The notes: a model not told the origin generated them from the sequence alone. A stretch of 64,000 bases of DNA from Siphonodentalium dalli (GCA_032622095.1 CP136062.1:142802351-142866350), one strand, 5' to 3'. Counted from the stretch's first letter, positions 45,994-58,307 are shown. Numbers and translations: made by a program.

Positions 45994-47205
45994 AGTTATA
46001 GGACCCAGGTGTGCACCAAGGTACCCATTCTCTAATTAACTGGCAGTAAAGATTTGCACTCAGTCACTGCTGAGTCCTTATTGATGTGAATTCGAAATCT
46101 GCTCTCATATTCCATAAATTATCGTTGGGATTTGTAACGTCGTAAGTCATGTCATATCAATAACATACTGTGAGCTCAAATTCCTCCGGTAATCACAGTC
46201 ATCATTACTTCAAACTAATGCGTCGTCATTTGTGATGTGTTTCATGTGATATGTGGGGGACCTCGTCTGTGTGAAGACGAACTAAGTATGATTGACTCCG
46301 TATTTGAATATATATTACGTAATTACAAACTGAGGTGCGGCTCTTTGATCGTCGTCGGAGAGTTCTCTTTTGAGACTGCGCTCTTAACTACGTCGGTATA
46401 TCTGCATTAGTTGACGTCCCCTATGTGGGGCATTAGCGGCGGCCCATTTGATATACAGTGCTATAGTTAGAATCCGTGCTTCTATAAGTTCGCACAAACT
46501 GGGTTTCTCTTAAATACGTCATTATTTTCCTTGATACATTTTACAATACTGAGTTAATTTGAGGCTTGGTGCGCGAACAAATTACAGGACAGCAGCCCGC
46601 ACGTGTTTGAGATGCCAGCCTTGTTAATTTCAATTGACTGACCAATGAAAATGATGAATAAAGTTTTTCGTCAAGTACATGGATGCGTGACTGACAGGTT
46701 TTTGTTCCCAAGACATAATTATTGCTCGCAAAGAACTTATCTGATTTATGGATATATATCGGGAAATTAGACGTTTGTTTAACAATATTAACAATAACGC
46801 GCGCTTTATAGAATTTGTCCGCATTTTGTTTCGTTCATCAATGCATAAACGTAATCGAAAAAAGAATGATTTCTTAACTCTAATACAGGTATAGGGCCGT
46901 TGTGTCTTGCGGAAAGATTCATTGCGTGGTTGCAATGTATTGCCACAAATCGGCACAAAATAAATGTTATCACTTCAGATTATTCTGCAGCATATAATAA
47001 ATGAGTACGTTCCTTGTTAGTGCTTCCCTGATACGCTCTTATACGGAAAATATTAACAATAGGTTGGGTCAGTATTGTGCAAAAAGGGTTTACAAGAATT
47101 GACCGCGTCAGTAAATAGCTGTCGTAATACATCGCTGCCAGTAGTAGTAGTGTTTATGACGCATGCATATCAACTTACCAGCCAAGTTTGACGTCAAGAT
47201 ATCCA
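45994..47205. other. Unassigned DNA
   Basis: A 108-codon minus-strand frame (46630-46956) has no recognised domain. Nothing else was identified. Confidence 0.4.
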
Positions 47206-47260
47206 CCAATACCAGCGTTTCAAGTTCTAGACTTAAAGATAATGTTGGAAATTTACTGCC
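47206..47260 (+). repeat. Short duplicated block (partner 48839-48893)
   Basis: AATACCAGCGTTTCAAGTTC then TAGACTTAAAGATAATGTTG is about 80 percent identical to 48839-48893. In this copy no splice donor follows. Confidence 0.65.
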
Positions 47261-48309
47261 ATTTCAGAATATTGGCATAACGCTTGCGCTTGGGGTGAAT
47301 GGTTGTTAGGTTAGATGTGAGGCCTGTGTGATCTTTTCATCAGACCGTACTGGGCGGACTTTTGATACACTGCCTTGGGGGATATACATGTATGTAAGGA
47401 ATAATCTCGATTAGCTAATGTTATTAGATAGTTTGAAAACATCGTGCCATATCAAGAAACCGATTTCGTCATTTATAAATATAGGATAGGTATAGGATAT
47501 TTTATCTCCAATGTATCACATAATAATAACATGAACAATATTGAACATAAACTAATAAAGGTTGTCGTGTATACCTCTCCGTGAAAAATATCATCTGGAA
47601 ATGCGTTTTGATTCACATATATATGGTTAAATATTGAGAACTGCATAGTGACATTTTTTTTCGCGACTTCGCAGGTTGCCTTGACGAACTTCCATCACTA
47701 AATGTTGACTTCGGCATTAATATAATTATACTATTTAAAGGCACGTGCGGCCTTAATTGTCGAAAATATTCATATTTGTTCCAAACACCGTAAACAGAAA
47801 AACATTAAAACGCATACAGTTCCGTTCATATATACCATGACCATCGCGTAAACAGCATGTTATCATAAAGACCTACTATATTTTACCTAAGCAAGAGCCT
47901 GATTGTGTTACAGAAGACAGCACAAAGCTACTGGCTAATCACACATAAATGGCATAAACGCTCTTTATTAGTTCCATATCAGGTATTCACCAACAAAGAA
48001 CGCTCTTTATGTTTACCATCATAATATAAACAAACACCAGAAAAGTAACTATCTATGCTTTTGTTTACATAACAATGGTCAAACAAATGACCATAACATA
48101 CTGTTTATGCGATATGTCTTATTTGTATACGGACAAAGTATATCTACATTTTGATGTTCTTTCTGTTTGTGGCGGTTTTTGACGGGTGGAGATATTTTCA
48201 CAGGATACCCACCGTCAAGGCCAACCGTGTCTTTAAATAGAGTAGCTTTTATGAAACTAAAACGTATATAGACAATGCAGTGAATATCATTATTTCTCTA
48301 TAATATCTT

Positions 48310-48817
48310 GGCTTCATTTCGGGTGTTATAACTCTTGAGGGTAGCTATGCCGTGCAATGTGTATATGCTCTACCAACAAGTTTATCAAACTTTCCGACGA
48401 ATCCAAACTTTCGACAATCGACGTGTGCACCGAGTCCCCTCGTCGATCCAATTCCTTCACAACTGATTTATCGCCGTCCTTTCGAATTTGATTTACCCAG
48501 CGGAATATGAAATAAATATATGACCTGTCGATATTTTCGCTTATGCGATCGTATCCAATTCATATTGAGGTCAAGAAAACCACTTACGGATCGAGAGACT
48601 ATCGTTCGACCAGCGAACTGGTATTGTAGCTTTGCATATATGCCAATAGAACGAGGTTATCATAGGTCTAAAAGGCAATAACACGGAAGTCGGTTTGGGA
48701 TTGACGGATATTCAGTGGGACAAAGGAAAGAGGGATTTGATGGATGAGAGTGTGTGGTCGCGGCGATAAATTAGTTAATGACAGCTTATATGTCCACTTT
48801 CACGGACGTTGCCCACC
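48310..48817 (+). pseudogene. Duplicated segment copy 1, broken open frame
   Basis: Direct partner of 48957-49473, about 655 bases upstream. Identity is about 90 percent from 48440 onward and much lower before it. The frame matching the downstream copy is open only from about 48440 to the TGA at 48508. A deletion and a 1-base shift break it upstream. Over the last 22 shared codons, four of five base differences are synonymous (Ser, Leu, Ser, Gly third positions) and one is not. Confidence 0.6.
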
Positions 48818-48827
48818 GATTGGCACA

Positions 48828-49163
48828 ATGAACGCCCCAAATACCAGCGTTGCAAGTTTTAGCCTTAGATATGATGTTGTAGATTTACTGCCCGTAAGAA
48901 GCTAGACATATAAGGCTCTGGTACTTCCTTTGTGGAATATCTCCCTGTATCATATTGGCTTCTGTTTTGATCTTGTTGAGGGTCAGGACGTACCATGTGA
49001 AATGGTATACTACCAACGTGCCAGAAACGAGATTATCAAATTTGCGGACGAACCTTCACGTTTGATATTTGACGGTTTGCACCGAGGCCCCCTCGTCGGT
49101 CCAATTCCTTCCCAACTAATTTATCGCCGTCCTTTCGAATTTGATTTACCCAGTGGGATATGA
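48828..49163 (+). CDS. Possible two-exon mini-gene or exon pair, unknown protein
   Basis: An ATG at 48828 opens 22 codons ending at CTGCCC with GTAAGAAG (donor at 48894). An acceptor GATCTTGTTGAG ends at 48980. Exon 2 (48981-49163) continues in phase with GQDVPCEMVYYQRARNEIIK and ends PFEFDLPSGI then TGA. The 87-base intron is short. The composition is protein-like. The 3' end is conserved in the upstream copy with mainly synonymous changes, and the 5' block has a relative at 47206-47260. I recognise no domain. It could be part of a larger gene, a retroelement piece, or chance. Confidence 0.3.
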
Positions 49164-49473
49164 AATAGATATATGACCTGTCGATATTTTTGCTTATACC
49201 CTCGCTATCCTATTCATATTGAGGTCAAGAAAACCAATCAGGGGTCGAGAGAGTATCGTTTGACCAGCGCACTGGCATTGTAGTTCTGCATATATGCCAG
49301 TAGAACGAGGTTATCATAGGTCTAAAAGGTAATAACACTGAAGCCCGTTTTGGGATTGACGGATATTCAGCAGGACAAAGGAAAGAGGGATTTGATGGAT
49401 GAGAGTGTGTGGTCGCGGCGATAAATTAGTTTATGACATCTTATATGTCCACTTTCACTGACGTTGCCTACCG
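48957..49473 (+). repeat. Duplicated segment copy 2
   Basis: It matches 48310-48817 through TTTATCGCCGTCCTTTCGAA, ATGACCTGTCGATATTTT, TATTGAGGTCAAGAAAACCA and GTGTGTGGTCGCGGCGATAA. It ends at GACGTTGCC with TACCG. Confidence 0.9.
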
Positions 49474-50399
49474 TTAGGAATTTCTGAGTTTCTGAAGAAT
49501 TAATTAAATAACGGTTTCCATCCGAAAGGGCAATAATCGAGAAACTTCTTTGATTTGGACATGACTAGACGATATTGGTGGCGCGAATTAAATGGAATAT
49601 TGTTGAAACGTTCGTGTTGAAAAATATTAGCTAAAAATCGTTTTTCGCAGCATCGTAGTATCTCGTTTACCAAAGAATGATGTCATAATGGTTGTTCGAT
49701 ATTAGATTATTAAAGATGACGTATCTCTTCCATGAATATTCTCTATAGAGTCGGTGGTATAAAATAATAGTTCGTGTCCGCAGGACCAGTCAACGTGACT
49801 GCGCTGTATTCAATTATTTCCTATGAATCCTGCCAAGAAGACATGTGGCATTTTAAAGAATATTACAACATTTGTGTTTTTAAATTGTTCTTTTAAAGCA
49901 CGCTTAAATGAAATATTTGGAACACTTGTGTGTTTTAGTAATTGTAATTGAAACGTATCATGAAAAGTAGTTTCATAGACAATTTTGGTAATTATAATGA
50001 AAATAAATTTATGATTTGAGTCATAAATTTTTTTTCATTATAACTACCATGTTGTTTGTATTGCTCACAGAGCACATGGGTGTATTTTGTACTAATCCAT
50101 TGCACAAAGTAATTCATTTGTTGCATATATTATGTTGAGTATAAAAGCAGATGGTCCCATAAATGGCCGAATTTAGTACACAGCGCCACTTTAAGTATAT
50201 TGTTGAGCATACATAAAGCTGAACAAAGTGTTTGGAATTCTAAATTTGGCAACATGAATATTATATAACAAGGATTTTAAATTATGGGAACTGCAAACTT
50301 CTTGTGAAGATTAACACCAATTCTTTTATTATTATTATTTTCATCATGGTGTTAGTAGCTAACGAAGCTCATCCGTGGATTAAGCCCGCTTCAGTTGTG
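49474..50399. other. Unassigned AT-rich DNA
   Basis: An inverted AT stretch near 49985-50045 (TTATAATGAAAATAAATTTA with TTTTTTTCATTATAA) can form a loose hairpin. No gene was recognised. Confidence 0.4.
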
Positions 50400-50760
50400 T
50401 TTAGTTATGTTTGTCTCTCTCCTTTCGTGAGTCCACATTGAAATTTGCGCCCCTCACTTGGGTTGGAATTTTCTAATTGATACTGCAAGCTTTTCAACTG
50501 TTGAAAAATCGCAACCTGACACCCCATAACATTCGAAATGTTCCAAACAATGGCCATTTCAGTCAACAATTATTTTACCGAAAGTAGGACAATGTCCTAG
50601 GTTTGATCTAAACACAACAAATTGCCTACTAAATACTGGTTGGAAAAAAAAACAATCAGAAACATTTCAAACTGTGTTTTTTTATGTGTTAAATTTCCAA
50701 CTGATGTTGTCTGAGGCATGACATTTTCATCTCTTGAGAATCTTTGACTGAAATTGGGAG
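50400..50760. repeat. Relic related to hAT-like interior
   Basis: Blocks GGTTGGAATTTTC, TTTTCAACTGTTG, CACCCC and GGCCATTTCAGTC resemble both the hAT-like element at 39.3 kb and part of the 8.4/9.6-kb tandem unit (9080-9125). Old and incomplete. Confidence 0.5.
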
Positions 50761-51179
50761 GTGTGAGAATGGATGGATGTATGTCAGTACTCTACACAGG
50801 ATGGCAAGGCGTTGAATTCATAAATTAAAAACCACGGATCCATCTCAATGTAACGCAGTTGATCAAAGGAATTTCACACAACATAAAAGGATTGCTGGCA
50901 TTTACATCGTATAGTATTATGGTATTGTTTGGGAATAAGCCAAGAACATATCATAAATAAGTCTGGAATGAATATAAAACATGATAAAACATGAAGTCAT
51001 AGGGAACCTGAAAGGGGAAATGTAATACAATGTGGAACACAGAGCACAATGTGATGACAGACCTGGTAAGAAACATGCAATAAAAGGCATCTATAGACAC
51101 ATTAAAATCACCTCATACCACGTTCTCCCATTTGATGTTGGGCAATGAGAATAGAGATGGGTGGTACGCATATAATGGA
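50761..51179. other. Unassigned DNA
   Basis: Nothing recognised. Confidence 0.4.
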
Positions 51180-51492
51180 TTTGTTTTATTGGAGTGTGTT
51201 GTTCAATTTCGAGTCGCTATAGCCATTATCACGACATTGTCTGTTTTCGGGGTTGTAGGAAACACTGCAATGAGGATTAATTTCACAGTGAAATCACTAT
51301 ACTTCACGTAGAAACAACGGACCCCAGGAAAGCGACTGTCAAACTTGTCCATATACATAAATCAGATTGCCCTCAATTTTCGTGGATAAAACAAATCCAC
51401 AAATATAGAGATTGAAACTTTATTCGACAGCCACTGACGGTCTAATGCGTCATGCATCTTACAATCTGAGTCACTGTGTGCCCTTATCAAGA
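51180..51492 (-). mobile_element. SINE relic
   Basis: On the minus strand the A-box-like GTGACTCAGATTGTAAGATG lies near 51460-51480 and the B-box-like AGTTTCAATCTC near 51410-51421. The plus-strand text GTCGCTATAGCCATTATCAC then GACATTGTCTG (51212-51243) matches the SINE central domain seen at 19.3 and 20.7 kb. The tail is decayed. Confidence 0.6.
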
Positions 51493-52476
51493 GTTAAGCA
51501 ATATATCAATCTGAACATAGAGTTGAAATGTGACGCAAAACGGAACAAACCGATACCATACTGAACTGAATGATCATTTTTCCAATGGTTTAAACATATT
51601 TATTCGCCATATATGTATATAAATACACACATTCGGCAACGGGATTGAAGAACAAGTGCGGGCCACTTATATGCTACTTCTCTCCCGATCACCATACACT
51701 CTGGTGAAATAAAAAAAATGATACATGGCATTGAACAATTATATATGGTATTAACGATAAATGGTAAATGATTGTTGCTAGTCTCTCCCAATTTCGAATT
51801 CATATAGTTCAAAAGTATATGTTGCTTTAAGGTGTTCTGTGCTCATCCGTCCTTTAAAATGGTAAGGTGGCAGGACAGTGAGTATGTTCCAATAGGGGGT
51901 TTATGACTGTTGTCATATACTCAGAGTTGGAATTAGTATGTTCTCATTTTTCCAATAGAGTCATTGATCACCAGCATATGCGTGGCAACATTGAACTTCA
52001 ACAGCCCAATATTTTATAGTAAGTCTTACCTAATACCTCCCCTAGTTCTATATCATAGTTACCAATCGGCCCAATTTGAGCACCTTTGAATCCTGCTCCT
52101 GAATATAATTTGCATAAGTTAATCCACATATATTATACAGTGGCTGGAACGTTGTTAAAATTGTTGTTTATTAAAAAAGTTCCCTGACCCCACCCCCTTT
52201 TTGAAGGACAGCACATTTGACACATATGACTCTCGTGTATCTGAACTATATTCACACAGAATTTGAGCACACTCAGTCTTGAGGTTCTGGAAAGACGTTT
52301 GGTGACATTGGCGGACTGGCGACAAACAACGACTGATGGATGTGGGTTATAGACTTGTTTCTGGTGAGCAAAAATCACGTTCGTTTTAGCGCAACTCGTA
52401 ATTACAAAAAGAAATTGCATTGTGTAAAAAACATTCTCTCGGGAGTTTGTAAAAATGAAATTAAGACCATTCACGG
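51493..52476. other. Unassigned DNA
   Basis: A 113-codon minus-strand frame (52133-52474) lacks recognisable domains. Nothing else was identified. Confidence 0.4.
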
Positions 52477-52570
52477 TTTTTTGTTCTCGGATCAGTGTCT
52501 TTTTGTTCTCGGATCAGTGTCTTTTGTTCTCGGATCAGTGTTTTTTTCTTCTCGGATCAGGGTCTTTTTG
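52477..52570 (+). repeat. Four-copy tandem repeat, about 22-24 bp
   Basis: TTTTTGTTCTCGGATCAGTG then TC recurs four times with small changes in the T run. It accounts for the repetitive Phe/Leu/Ser frames here. Confidence 0.92.
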
Positions 52571-52679
52571 TTTCATGGAGTGTTCGATGCGGGCTATCGT
52601 ATTATGCTGTCAGTGCGATAAATTCATTCATAATTTGGCCAATAAATGCATTAGAAATTTAGTACTGTAGAATTTTCTG

Positions 52680-53530
52680 GTACCTCTTTGCATGACTAAA
52701 TCCTTCGGCACAACATGCAGGCCACGTTCATCATCCGATCATCACCAAACCTCATGTGGATCTTCGGGGTTATACCTATACATGGGAGCTATCGATTGTT
52801 TCCCGACTTTCATTGAAAACCATGGCCACCAGCAGCCAGCTTGGATTTCGAATAGAATACATCGGCACACCCAACAGCCCGCATTTATTTGATAATTGCT
52901 TTGAAAATTTACAGTTATGTTTAGGATCACGTCTAGATAAGAGCATTCGAATTTGAACGATTTCGATGAAAAACGTGGCCGCCTTGTCATTCATCTTGTC
53001 ATCTTGTATTTTACTCTTTGCATGACTAAATCCTTTGGAATACTCTACAATGGCAAACTTTACAGACAACACCTCTAATTCGATTATCACCAAACTCCAC
53101 AGGGATCTTCTGAGTGACCAATAGATGCGAGTCAACACATTTTTCCGAATTTCGTTGAAAAACAGGGCCGCCAGCGTCCATCTTGGATTTTACTATTTGC
53201 ATTACTAAATCCTTCGGCACACCTTTACATGCCACATCCCTTATTTCGATCATCACTAAACATCATATGGATCTTCGGAGTGACCATTAGATGAGAGCCA
53301 TCAGTGTTTTCCAAATTTCGATACAAAACACGACCGCTAGCGACCTCTTGAATTTCACATTTGAATCCATCGGCAAACCATTCATTCGACATTTATTGAA
53401 ATTTAGAGGCATGTTCATGTTTACTTCTAAATGGGAGCTATCGAATTTGAACGATTTCCGATCAAAAACATGGATGCCGACAGCTATCAATTAAATTTAC
53501 TCTTTGAATGACTAAATATTTCCACATGTC
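52680..53530 (+). repeat. Degenerate tandem array, 180-330 bp spacing
   Basis: Unit heads TTTGCATGACTAAATCCTTC then GG lie near 52690, 53018, 53198 and 53504. Between them are blocks GATxATCACxAAAC, GGATCTTCxGxGTGACC, ATCGAATTTGAACGATTTCG and GGCCGCCAGC. Some units lack an internal block, giving alternate lengths. Overlapping open frames on both strands are by-products. Confidence 0.8.
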
Positions 53531-53747
53531 CTACAGCCAACATTTTGATGCCAAACTTCTTGTGGCTCAAATGACCAACATCTGGTATTACTTAAACAAT
53601 TAAACTTTCCGCATTCCTTATCGCTCCGTTGACCCTCTCCGCGTTGAGCGACAGTGTCTTTGACACTTTCATTTATATATCCGTTAAACTGATCATGATA
53701 AGAAATATGGGGGACGCATTCTAAAATACACCGATATAACTTCAGCC

Positions 53748-54560
53748 TCTTTAAAAAGCTGATGATAATCCTATCACATCTACGTCTCTAGACTTCCCAT
53801 TCAGAATTTATATATAGGACGGTGGGGTTCTGATAGAGTAACTATTTGTGAGATTCGCAGTATTTAGTAGTAGTTATTAACAAGTAGTCATCAACTTATA
53901 TTTAAACCACAGGCCCCTGGGGAAAAGGCAGATATACCAATATATACTATACCAGTGACAAGGTTCACAAGTCCGATTTTGGGAAAAACACACCATCTAT
54001 CATTTTGCTCATATATTCTCAATATCGTTCTATTCAGTCACAATACGTACAGGGAAACCGACGACCGCTTTTCGTTGGTAGGTTTTGCTAGTTTTCGATA
54101 TGATATCTCGACCTCCCTTCGTTTGATACTATCGAATTATACACCAAAAGAACGGAAATTTGATGGCCAATTAAGACACAATAAAATATATAGAAAGATT
54201 TTGAGAATCTATGAGGAATATGATAGATGGTGTGTTTTATCCCAAAATCGGACTTATGAACCTTGTCACTGTATATATTGGTATATCTGCCATTTAACCA
54301 CCGGGGCCTGTGATTTAAACCAACATATATTGTTGGTTGATTAAAAACTCGAAGATAGAGTCGCCTAGCTTTATAGATTGCTATTAGTAATCCTGTCACA
54401 TTCAATAAATAATATATTGCCCGTATTCTGTAATAGGAAATTTGACGTCTTTCGCTATGCGTGGCAATTTGACAAAATGCCATTGACCTCCAATCTCGTA
54501 ATTTAAATATAACCAATGATGAAGCTCTGTTAGAAATTGTCATCAGCTTTTTTAAAGAGA
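53748..54560. mobile_element. Foldback element, about 0.8 kb
   Basis: The outer ends CTCTTTAAAAAGCTGATGA (53748) and its inverse (to about 54560) match. The inner arms 53880-53990 and 54219-54330 are strongly inverted: GATATACCAATATATACTAT, CAAGGTTCACAAGTCCGATT then TTGGG, and ACACCATCTATCAT against their inverses. The 129- and 168-codon frames on opposite strands across it arise from this structure and are not annotated. Confidence 0.8.
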
Positions 54561-54731
54561 TTGGATTCCGCCTTGTAATGAGCTTTAACATCAATAACCA
54601 ATGAAATAGGAATTCTAGACACGTAAATCTGACAAGATCACCTTTGGCTTTTTTTTAAAGAGAATGAGATAAGCTGTACTATCATCCACAACGACGCGTG
54701 TTCCATTTTTATAGAACAATCACGTATATGT

Positions 54732-55104
54732 GACCCGCCATATCAAATCCAGTCGGAAGTCGGGATTTTTTTACCCTGTGCCAATGCATTCTCTTATATA
54801 TGCGAGTCGACCATAGGTCGCCTCGCATATATAAGAGAATGCATTGGCCTAACAATTTTTTATCATGTTTTTTAAATAAATGTTTCTTACAATTTTTAGG
54901 ACATAAAATAAAAAAAACATCCATTACCCTGCAGGGAGCCCCACACATATATAGAAGCACCTAGAAGAGTGTCGTCTGCTCATGTTTGTCTGGGGCTCTG
55001 TATGGGTGAAATTATAAACATGTTAAAGAATACAAGAACAAATTATTAAAATTGTTAAAAATTGTTAGACCAATGCATTCCGACTGGATTTGATATGGCG
55101 GGTC
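54732..55104. mobile_element. MITE carrying the 69-bp palindromic core with different ends
   Basis: The terminal inverted repeat GACCCGCCATATCAAATCCA then GTCGGA (54732-54757) is exactly inverted at 55079-55104. Just inside it is CCCTGTGCCAATGCATTCTC and the complete 69-bp palindrome (54779-54847), identical in design to 5371-5439, then AT-rich spacer. Before the right TIR only a stub CCAATGCATTC of the second palindrome remains. Flanks are not clear target duplications. Confidence 0.88.
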
Positions 55105-55484
55105 GTATATAGGGCCCCAATTCGAATTATTGGAGAACTGCGACGACATTACCATTCCGCTAATGAGACGTTTCTGTGATATCCAACGAGGCAGTTTGAG
55201 TAGTATCATCATTATAGTGAAAACATGTTGCTTGCCCAAATGTTCGTGACAAAAATTTAAGCCAAATGGCTATACTGTTCATGTTCTGATATTACTGGTT
55301 CCGAGAAATGCTTCTTAGATATGTTTCGCAAATTCATGGTTAGCCAGAACGGTTGCAGTTAGGACGCTACGTCACCAAGTTCTACACACATTTTAATTGT
55401 AACTGTGAATCCATAACGGATATCCTTGGGTTTATATACATGTACCAAAAACTTATGTTAAATCAGCATATCCTCGTGCAAATA
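55105..55484. other. Unassigned DNA
   Basis: Nothing recognised. Confidence 0.4.
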
Positions 55485-55745
55485 GGTTCATATTGCACCT
55501 AAATATTCACATATGTTCACATTGTACATATTTGATTCTTAAATAAGCCGATAGTGGACGTATACCCGTTATTCCGTTTTATGGCGCGGACCACAGTGAA
55601 CACACATTATATAAATAGCACACATCTGGTAAGTAGATTTAGGTTCATATAGAGCGTAATCCAGATGCAAATTATGCCGATATAGGCTTATTTGGTGATT
55701 TTGAAATAAGTTAGGTATGAGCTTATTTTCATGAGAACAGGCTGT
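55485..55745 (+). repeat. Partial copy of the 1.9-kb inverted-terminus element
   Basis: GGTTCATATTGCACCTAAAT then ATTCACATATGTTCACATTG matches the left terminus at 34889. Later blocks (CCCGTTATT, ATGGCGC, TGAGCTTATTTTCATGAGAA then CAGGCTG) match 34975-35370 in order with large gaps. The right terminus is absent. Confidence 0.7.
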
Positions 55746-58216
55746 TTAAAAATATACAGTCAGCTAAGTTTCTTGTATTATACAGCTATAACTTATTTCC
55801 TATGAAATATGCAAACTTTTCAAAATCCCAATAAGCCTATGTATTCATATATTCGCTCATACTGTTATCAAAAGTCTCGGTTCAACTCGCCATAGGACCT
55901 CCATTCCCTCCTTGATATATGTCCACTCACAACTTTAGACCTCAACCTCAATCTCGACCCCCTTTTAGGTACTACAGTCCAACTAATGCGAACTGATTCC
56001 AAACAGAATACAATATATATAAGTATTATTATGCGTTTCAATATTGCTAAGGGAGAGTAGCAATACTCTAAGTTGAATAACATGTACTCCCATCCCTTTT
56101 GATTAACTCATATCATGTTTCAGTTTATGTTTGTCAAAGTATAAAATGTATTATGTAAACTGGGTTCAAACACAATATGTTCAATTAAACAAACATGGAA
56201 TATGCCGAGAACTATCATCAGTTGGAAGAATAGAATAGAAGATTATTGTGAACGGTATGCTTAAATTATTGTATTAGAATCACAAAGTGTCACTCATCTA
56301 TCACATACATGTATCAGTCCTAAATTAAACAAAAATAAAATCGGAAAACAAAGATTATCTAAGCTAAAAAAAATATATATATATATTTTATAAAGAAAAA
56401 AACTACAAAATGTCATACACAATGTTCACTTATTGATAATATAGTAGACATTGCTTAGTCATATACAGCATGTACTTTTGCATTTATATAATACTACAGG
56501 GAGCTACGCGAACTGCGGCAACTACGCCGGGACATTCGCAAATGTAGAGACCTACTACATAATGCAGTACCCAATAATCCTATACTAGTGGGGTGAAGGA
56601 AAAGATCACTCGATATTTTCGACCATACCGGGCGCAAAGTGCACAATTACTCTTCTATAACATATATATCCTACTTGTCGTCATCATATTTTGGGAAACT
56701 AATTTTGTCCTGACATAGCTAAACGTGCTCAAGCTCCATGCAGAGTTCAGTCCCCTACGCAGGACTTACTGCTGCCAGCACCTACACGTAATGTGAAGAA
56801 ATGTCGCATTTATTTATTTTATATCTTTGTAGGTTACAATTCATTCTGCATTATTCTGAGAAACAGAACTGTCCATATTCATTTCAAAATGGTCTAGATC
56901 CAACCAGAATGAAATGTAACTAGCAAAAACACTTCAATAAAAGTGTTAGATTTAATTTTAAAAATACACGTACCGGCAGCGTTCAGACATCGCTTAGCGA
57001 GGGGACTGAACTTTGATTTGCAGCTTGAAACGTACTAACAACGAGTTTGCGAAACCTTTATATTTATGATGTTTTGTCAAATACAGAATAGAGAGATGCA
57101 GAAAATAATGTGCGACATGCATCTAAATCTTGAAGAGATGCATACAAGCGAATATCACACATAAAATGTATGTCACGTGTTACATGTATTATATTATATT
57201 AGTGAGGTGTTTTTTCAATAAATATCTTGTATAATTCTTCGTCGGCTCGTTATTCACTCTGAAGCTCAGAGTGATGTCGCATTTAAAATGACGAATGGCG
57301 GGAAGATTATTCTGAGTCTGAGCCTCATTCGATTTGTGGTCAGCCGATCAGAATCGCTACGAGTGCGCTAATATAAGCATTCAGTGCGATATGTCCACAG
57401 ACAGATCAGGGTCGATTTCGCGATAGTCCTTACCATGCGAAACGGAATGCATTTCGGAAATCGATAATGACAAGAAAAACATACAATCAGGGTTAGTGAA
57501 GAAATTAATTTTTCTGCAGAACGGTTTAAAATAATTGTCAGGCGACGTGAATCAATTGGCCTTGGGTGATATTGAATGCTCGAGATATCGTCATGGGTGT
57601 TTATCGTACACCGACCGATAAATGAGTTAGGACGCAGGGGTCGTTGCCATTGTACAAATACAGTTATGTAGTCCTTTAATGGAAAGGAACTCATATTCTT
57701 CTGCATGACGTTTCACCCAGACTGTTGATACAATGTTAAGATGAAGTAGGACTGAAGTGAAATTGTAATATGTCCTTGCCCAATCCTGCATAAAAGGCCA
57801 TTTCTGATTGGTCAGTAGCCTGTTTTCACATGGATACATGAACGCCGTTTTGTGGTATGATTCTATATATTCTGAATTGTACCACAAAAACGTGCAATGC
57901 TGCCAACGCCTCAAACGTTCAGAACGCTCATAATTCAAACCACACGTGAATTGGTTAATATCATGCTATAGACTGATGAAAGAGACATATACTGGCTAAC
58001 CTAGCTACTAATACTGAATTTTATTTAACATAGAACAAAAATAATTCTTATCTGCCAGAGAGGCAATGCAAGGGGGTCGCCGTTCAAACGTGACGTCGTG
58101 TTTGAATTTACAGTTCGAAGAGAAGAAATGTTTGGTGGAAATCATACCACGCAGAGATAAAACCTGGGCTATTATATAGCAGGTTGTCGTCTGTCGTTAC
58201 AAGTTCGACAAAAACA
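55746..58216. other. Unassigned DNA, mostly AT-rich
   Basis: It contains an (AT)n run near 56373-56388. AAGAATAGAATAGAAGATTA near 56228 resembles the block preceding the repeat at 16114. Minus-strand frames of 103-112 codons (57368-57938) overlap each other and show no recognisable domain. No gene can be supported. Confidence 0.4.
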
Positions 58217-58307
58217 TATAGACAAATTTGACCACAAAGAAACTGATTGTGGTACTCCCCTTCGCGTCGTCCTACAATCAGTTTCTTTGTGGTCAAATTC
58301 GTCTATA
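58217..58307. repeat. 34-bp-arm hairpin
   Basis: TATAGACAAATTTGACCACA then AAGAAACTGATTGT (58217-58250) is inverted at 58274-58307 with one mismatch around a 23-base loop. TATA at both outer edges would fit a TA-duplicating MITE. Confidence 0.93.

Noticed and set aside
54088-54594. 168-codon minus-strand frame, the longest in the window
   Set aside because: Spans the inner arm of a foldback element and shows no domain.
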